Of a stretch of DNA of 8,991 nucleotides, positions 6,545 to 8,991 are shown piece by piece (position 1 is the first letter of the stretch; each line of letters opens with the position of its first letter). The notes under the pieces are model-generated. The model saw only the letters and a list, made by a program, of their open reading frames with translations, was not told where the DNA came from and made no database searches. A program made the translations under genes and the position numbers. Origin of the DNA: BRH-c25 sp964574195 (GTDB lineage: Bacteria > Bacillota > Clostridia > Lutisporales > Lutisporaceae); the NCBI GenBank assembly GCA_964574195.1, contig CAZNMO010000186.1:1-8991 (forward strand). The letters are read 5' to 3'.

Positions 6545-8150
6545 ACTCCTCATTCAGCCATGTTTTCAAGAGCTGTGCAACAGTCTCTGGCTTGACTCCT
6601 ACAAACTTTTCTATCTTCTTCTTTACTTCATTCTTATCCTCAAGATCGATTTCTCCAACAGGTTCAGCGGACATAAGTCCAACAGGGATCGATCTGCCCG
6701 TTGCTGCATCAGTAACATACTCGACTGCTTCCTGTCTGCCAGTACGCTTTCTCAGTATCAGGAACAATGCAGCTCCAAACACCAAAACTGCAGCCACTCC
6801 GGTTGCTATCATAACGATCAGCTCTCTTGTCCGCATCTTTGCTTCTTCTTCCTGAGCCGACTTGATCCCATCCTCCAGGGTGGTATCAAATTTCATGAGT
6901 GCAACCTTTACAACATCCTTCTGTGTACCATCTGGGTTCAGAGGGATTTCATAGTTGAAGCCCTGTATGGAGTAGTCAACCAGCTCCTTTACCTTTGACA
7001 TCAGCTCATCAGTATTGGCCAGTGCCTCCTCCTTAAGTCCGTTCTCATTGACCAGTACAGAAACGGAAAGGGATTGAATATTACCCATTTCCTTCACTAT
7101 CTGCTCTTTAATCTCGTTTATCTCGTAATTCACGATCGTACTTGCTTCATTGTATTGTGCCTTGGAGGAATCCACCTCGGCATATTGGTTTATGTCTGTA
7201 TTGGTATCTGTACCCGGAACTCCGCCCTGACCTGCATCTACCCATTCCTTCTTAATATCCTGCATGTTCCTTACTATCCCTGCATTCTTTTCAGTGTCAG
7301 GTGCTGTATACGTTGTCTTATCCTGTGTCATGGAGTTGAAATCCAGCTTCACTGCGGCAGTCACTTTTACGTTGTTCATACCGAATGGAGCTTCCAGGAA
7401 CTTAGTTATACTCTTTTCTATATTATCCCTGACTGCATTCTGCATTTCCATTTGTGTAGATATCAACGCATTGGGAGTACCGGACTCCTGTACCAGGGAC
7501 CTGCCGTTTTCATCTATAATAGATACCTTATCCGGCTGCAGCCCTTTTACGCTCTTTGCTACATACTGGACTATACCATTCACCTGGTTTCTATCAAGAG
7601 CCGGGTACCCGGGCTTCATCTTTACAATAAGGGATGCTGTTGCCTCATTGCTGGTCTGATCGATTATAAAGGTCTGATCCTCTGGTATATAGAGATTAAC
7701 ATCAACATAATCGACGCCTTTTATTGATTTAAGTCCTTTTCGCAGCTTGTTCTGCTTTGCTATCAGATATCTCTGGTTCTTGTCCTGGCTGGTCTCATAA
7801 AAAGAAGCCTGCTGCTCCTCAGGATAAGCTGAATCATCCCCAAGGAAACCTTCAACGGCCAACTGCGCTCTAAGCTCATCCACCTGTTCTCTGGGAACGT
7901 ATATTGTAGTACCGTCCAGTTTTGTTTCAACATTCAGCTCCTTGAGCTTGGCATGTATCAGCCCTGCATCACTCTGGCTGAGATTGGAGTACAATATCTC
8001 CAACTGCGGCCTGCTTGCATATATAACAAAGCCTGAAATGACTGCTATAGAAAGCACCGCTGCGATTATAATCCTTATCTTCTGTCCCTTTTCCAAGCCA
8101 CTCCAGAATTCATCGAAACTGCTTTTCAGTTTATTGAAAAATTCGCCCAT
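6543..8150 (-). CDS. fliF: Flagellar MS-ring protein FliF
   Basis: FliF multimerises in the cytoplasmic membrane to form the MS ring, the foundation of the basal body and housing of the export gate. At 535 residues it has the normal length. A first transmembrane helix lies at about 24-45 (I-R-I-I-I-A-A-V-L-S). Next is the YscJ/FliF ring-building region with Y-S-N-L-S-Q-S-D-A-G at about 54-63, V-E-G-F-L-G-D at 99-105 and Q-R-Y-L-I-A-K-Q-N-K-L at 126-136. A long periplasmic part follows, and a second transmembrane helix lies at about 443-467 before a basic R-K-R. The tail at about 505-535, ending Q-L-L-K-T-W-L-N-E-E, is the conserved cytoplasmic helix that binds FliG, encoded just downstream. 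The ATG is preceded by GAGGTGAT. Confidence 0.98.
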   Translation of the reverse strand: MGEFFNKLKSSFDEFWSGLEKGQKIRIIIAAVLSIAVISGFVIYASRPQLEILYSNLSQSDAGLIHAKLKELNVETKLDGTTIYVPREQVDELRAQLAVEGFLGDDSAYPEEQQASFYETSQDKNQRYLIAKQNKLRKGLKSIKGVDYVDVNLYIPEDQTFIIDQTSNEATASLIVKMKPGYPALDRNQVNGIVQYVAKSVKGLQPDKVSIIDENGRSLVQESGTPNALISTQMEMQNAVRDNIEKSITKFLEAPFGMNNVKVTAAVKLDFNSMTQDKTTYTAPDTEKNAGIVRNMQDIKKEWVDAGQGGVPGTDTNTDINQYAEVDSSKAQYNEASTIVNYEINEIKEQIVKEMGNIQSLSVSVLVNENGLKEEALANTDELMSKVKELVDYSIQGFNYEIPLNPDGTQKDVVKVALMKFDTTLEDGIKSAQEEEAKMRTRELIVMIATGVAAVLVFGAALFLILRKRTGRQEAVEYVTDAATGRSIPVGLMSAEPVGEIDLEDKNEVKKKIEKFVGVKPETVAQLLKTWLNEE

Positions 8151-8203
8151 CCAATCACCTCATGTAAACCTTTAGTTAAAATTTTCGATGTCAACTCACT
8201 TTT
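8151..8203 (-). other. fliE-fliF intergenic gap
   Basis: This 53-bp AT-rich spacer is the second largest gap in the window. On the coding strand it holds a TTGACA hexamer (8194-8189), an AAAATTTT tract, and then GAGGTGATTGG just before the fliF ATG, which is a good Shine-Dalgarno. There is no convincing -10 box at 16-18 bp from the TTGACA and no GC-rich hairpin, so neither a promoter nor a terminator is claimed. Confidence 0.5.
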
Positions 8204-8500
8204 TTAAACAGGCATTCTCATAATTTCCTGGTAAGCTTCCAAAACTTTGTTCCTGAGCTGTATTGTCAGCTGCAGGGCCATGTCCGCCTTCTCCGCTGCA
8301 ATCATTACCTGATGAATATTGTCATTTTTGCCCATGGCAAAAGCCTCATTAAGCTGTTCAGACTGAATCTGAAGATTATTTACCTCTGAAATTGCATTAT
8401 TGAGGAAATCAGAAAAGGATACTTTGGTGCCTTCGGTATCCGGGACTGTATTGGCACCGCTGTTGATATTTATTAACTGTGACGGAAAATCAATTTTCAT
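8204..8500 (-). CDS. fliE: Flagellar hook-basal body complex protein FliE
   Basis: FliE is a small, mostly helical exported protein that joins the MS ring/export gate to the proximal rod. The 98-residue product has the usual family length. After a short polar leader comes F-S-D-F-L-N-N-A-I-S-E-V-N (about 28-40), followed by N-D-N-I-H-Q-V-M-I-A-A-E-K-A-D (about 59-73) and L-Q-L-T-I-Q-L-R-N-K-V-L-E-A-Y-Q-E-I-M-R-M-P (about 76-97). The last of these is the conserved FliE terminus, ending here in R-M-P-V. The gene starts 11 bp after flgC. TAGGAGG, made partly from the flgC stop codon, lies 7-8 bases before the ATG, which implies coupled translation. It is followed by a 53-bp gap before fliF. Confidence 0.97.
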   Translation of the reverse strand: MKIDFPSQLININSGANTVPDTEGTKVSFSDFLNNAISEVNNLQIQSEQLNEAFAMGKNDNIHQVMIAAEKADMALQLTIQLRNKVLEAYQEIMRMPV

Positions 8501-8511
8501 GTTTTAGCCTC

Positions 8512-8955
8512 CTATCCCCTTCCAATCTCAAGGGCTTTCATTGCAATGCTTTTTGCAGAATTTATTGCTGTGATATTTGCTTCATAAGCTCTACTTGCAG
8601 ATATCATATTTACCATTTCTGTCATTACTTCAACATTGGGCATTTTTACATAACCCTGTTCATCTGCATCGGGATGACCCGGATCGTAAACTGATTTGAA
8701 CGGGGTCTTGTCCTCAGAAATACCGACGACCTTGACTCCGGTACCAAGCATGCTTTTGCTGGCATCATTGAGATAATCGCTGAAGGTCATGTTTTTCCCA
8801 TCCTCCTGGAATACCACGACCTGACGCCTGTATGGGGTACCATCTGCTGTTCTTGTTGTATTTACATTGGCGATATTTCTTGAAATAACATCCATTCTCA
8901 GCTTTTCTGCAGTCAAACCTGAAGCACTAATATTAATAGAATTCATAAATGCCAT
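8512..8955 (-). CDS. flgC: Flagellar basal-body rod protein FlgC
   Basis: FlgC is one of the proximal rod subunits of the flagellar basal body. It is exported by the flagellar type III system and assembles on FliE and the MS ring. The 147 residues match the family length. The N-terminal rod signature is plain: S-A-S-G-L at about 9-13, then R-M-D-V-I-S-R-N-I-A-N-V-N-T-T-R at about 20-35 and the P-Y-R-R-Q segment at 41-45. The C-terminal half has D-P-G-H-P-D-A at 91-97, G-Y-V-K-M-P-N-V at 101-108 and E-M-V-N-M-I-S-A-S-R-A-Y-E-A-N at 113-127, the helical end that packs into the rod core. The ATG at 8955 has GGGAGGT seven bases upstream; a second ATG three codons later is possible but less well spaced. 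The TAG stop overlaps the fliE ribosome binding site. Confidence 0.97.
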   Translation of the reverse strand: MAFMNSINISASGLTAEKLRMDVISRNIANVNTTRTADGTPYRRQVVVFQEDGKNMTFSDYLNDASKSMLGTGVKVVGISEDKTPFKSVYDPGHPDADEQGYVKMPNVEVMTEMVNMISASRAYEANITAINSAKSIAMKALEIGRG

Positions 8956-8960
8956 AGTGT

Positions 8961-8991
8961 TTACCTCCCGTTAATTACGAGCTTTATTCTT
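8961..8991 (-). CDS. flgB: C-terminal tail of FlgB, proximal rod protein (partial)
   Basis: The window edge cuts this gene, and only about nine codons and a TAA stop (8963-8961) remain. The frame reads R-I-K-L-V-I-N-G-R and then stops. This resembles the short basic ends of Firmicutes FlgB proteins, and flgB is the expected gene directly before flgC. The stop lies 5 bp before the flgC start, so the flgC Shine-Dalgarno GGGAGGT sits in the last flgB codons. The call rests on position and a very short peptide. Another frame also reaches a stop, at 8973-8971, so the exact end is not certain. Confidence 0.5.
   Translation of the reverse strand, partial: RIKLVINGR

Noticed and set aside
7074..7727. 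Long open frame of 217 codons on the plus strand
   Set aside because: It lies wholly antisense to fliF, is Cys/Tyr/Leu-rich without a recognisable motif, and its frame is open because of the codon use of the real gene.
8189..8194. TTGACA (-35-like) in the fliE-fliF gap
   Set aside because: No acceptable -10 box lies at 16-18 bp spacing, so I do not call a promoter.
1..8991. Previously undescribed system, mobile element, CRISPR array, tRNA or rRNA
   Set aside because: All but about 170 bases are covered by recognisable flagellar genes in a standard order. No direct-repeat arrays, transposase motifs, inverted terminal repeats or structural RNA signatures were seen.

Overview
The whole window is one block of ten co-directional flagellar genes on the minus strand, plus the last few codons of an eleventh, so it reads from right to left. 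In transcription order it holds a flgB tail, flgC, fliE, fliF, fliG, fliH, fliI, fliJ, a ylxF/motE-type gene, fliK and flgD. This is the front part of the Firmicutes fla/che operon in the same order as in Bacillus subtilis. The organism is probably a Gram-positive, Clostridia-like or Bacillota bacterium. The reasons are the gene order, strong AGGAGG-type Shine-Dalgarno sites before most genes, TTG and GTG starts, frequent ATA and AGA codons, a ylxF-type gene between fliJ and fliK, and moderate GC (single 60-base lines spot-counted at about 35 to 52%). The species cannot be named from the sequence alone.

Layout: 8991-8204 encodes proximal rod and rod/MS-ring adaptor parts (FlgB tail, FlgC, FliE). 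8150-5514 encodes the MS ring (FliF) and the rotor switch protein that docks on it (FliG). 5521-3002 encodes the export ATPase complex (stator FliH, ATPase FliI, stalk FliJ). 2990-2301 encodes a membrane-anchored coiled-coil protein with a MgtE-N/FliG-like helical end (YlxF/MotE type). 2230-8 encodes the hook-length ruler FliK and the hook cap FlgD. Genes are overlapping or 5 to 13 bp apart, except for a 53-bp gap between fliE and fliF and a 70-bp gap between ylxF and fliK. The 70-bp gap carries a strong hairpin, a TATAAT box and a full-length Shine-Dalgarno sequence.

The genes act together. FliF forms the membrane ring, FliG couples it to torque, and FliE and FlgB/FlgC build the rod on it. 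FliH/FliI/FliJ feed the export gate, and FlgD and FliK are exported to cap the hook and measure its length. The main promoter must lie upstream, beyond 8991, and the operon very likely continues past position 1.

I found no new biological system, mobile element, CRISPR array, RNA gene or broken gene. The points most worth a second look are a duplicated beta-rich module in FlgD, the structured ylxF-fliK gap, the little-studied YlxF/MotE-type protein, and the translational coupling of fliG-fliH-fliI, which includes two successive TTG starts.
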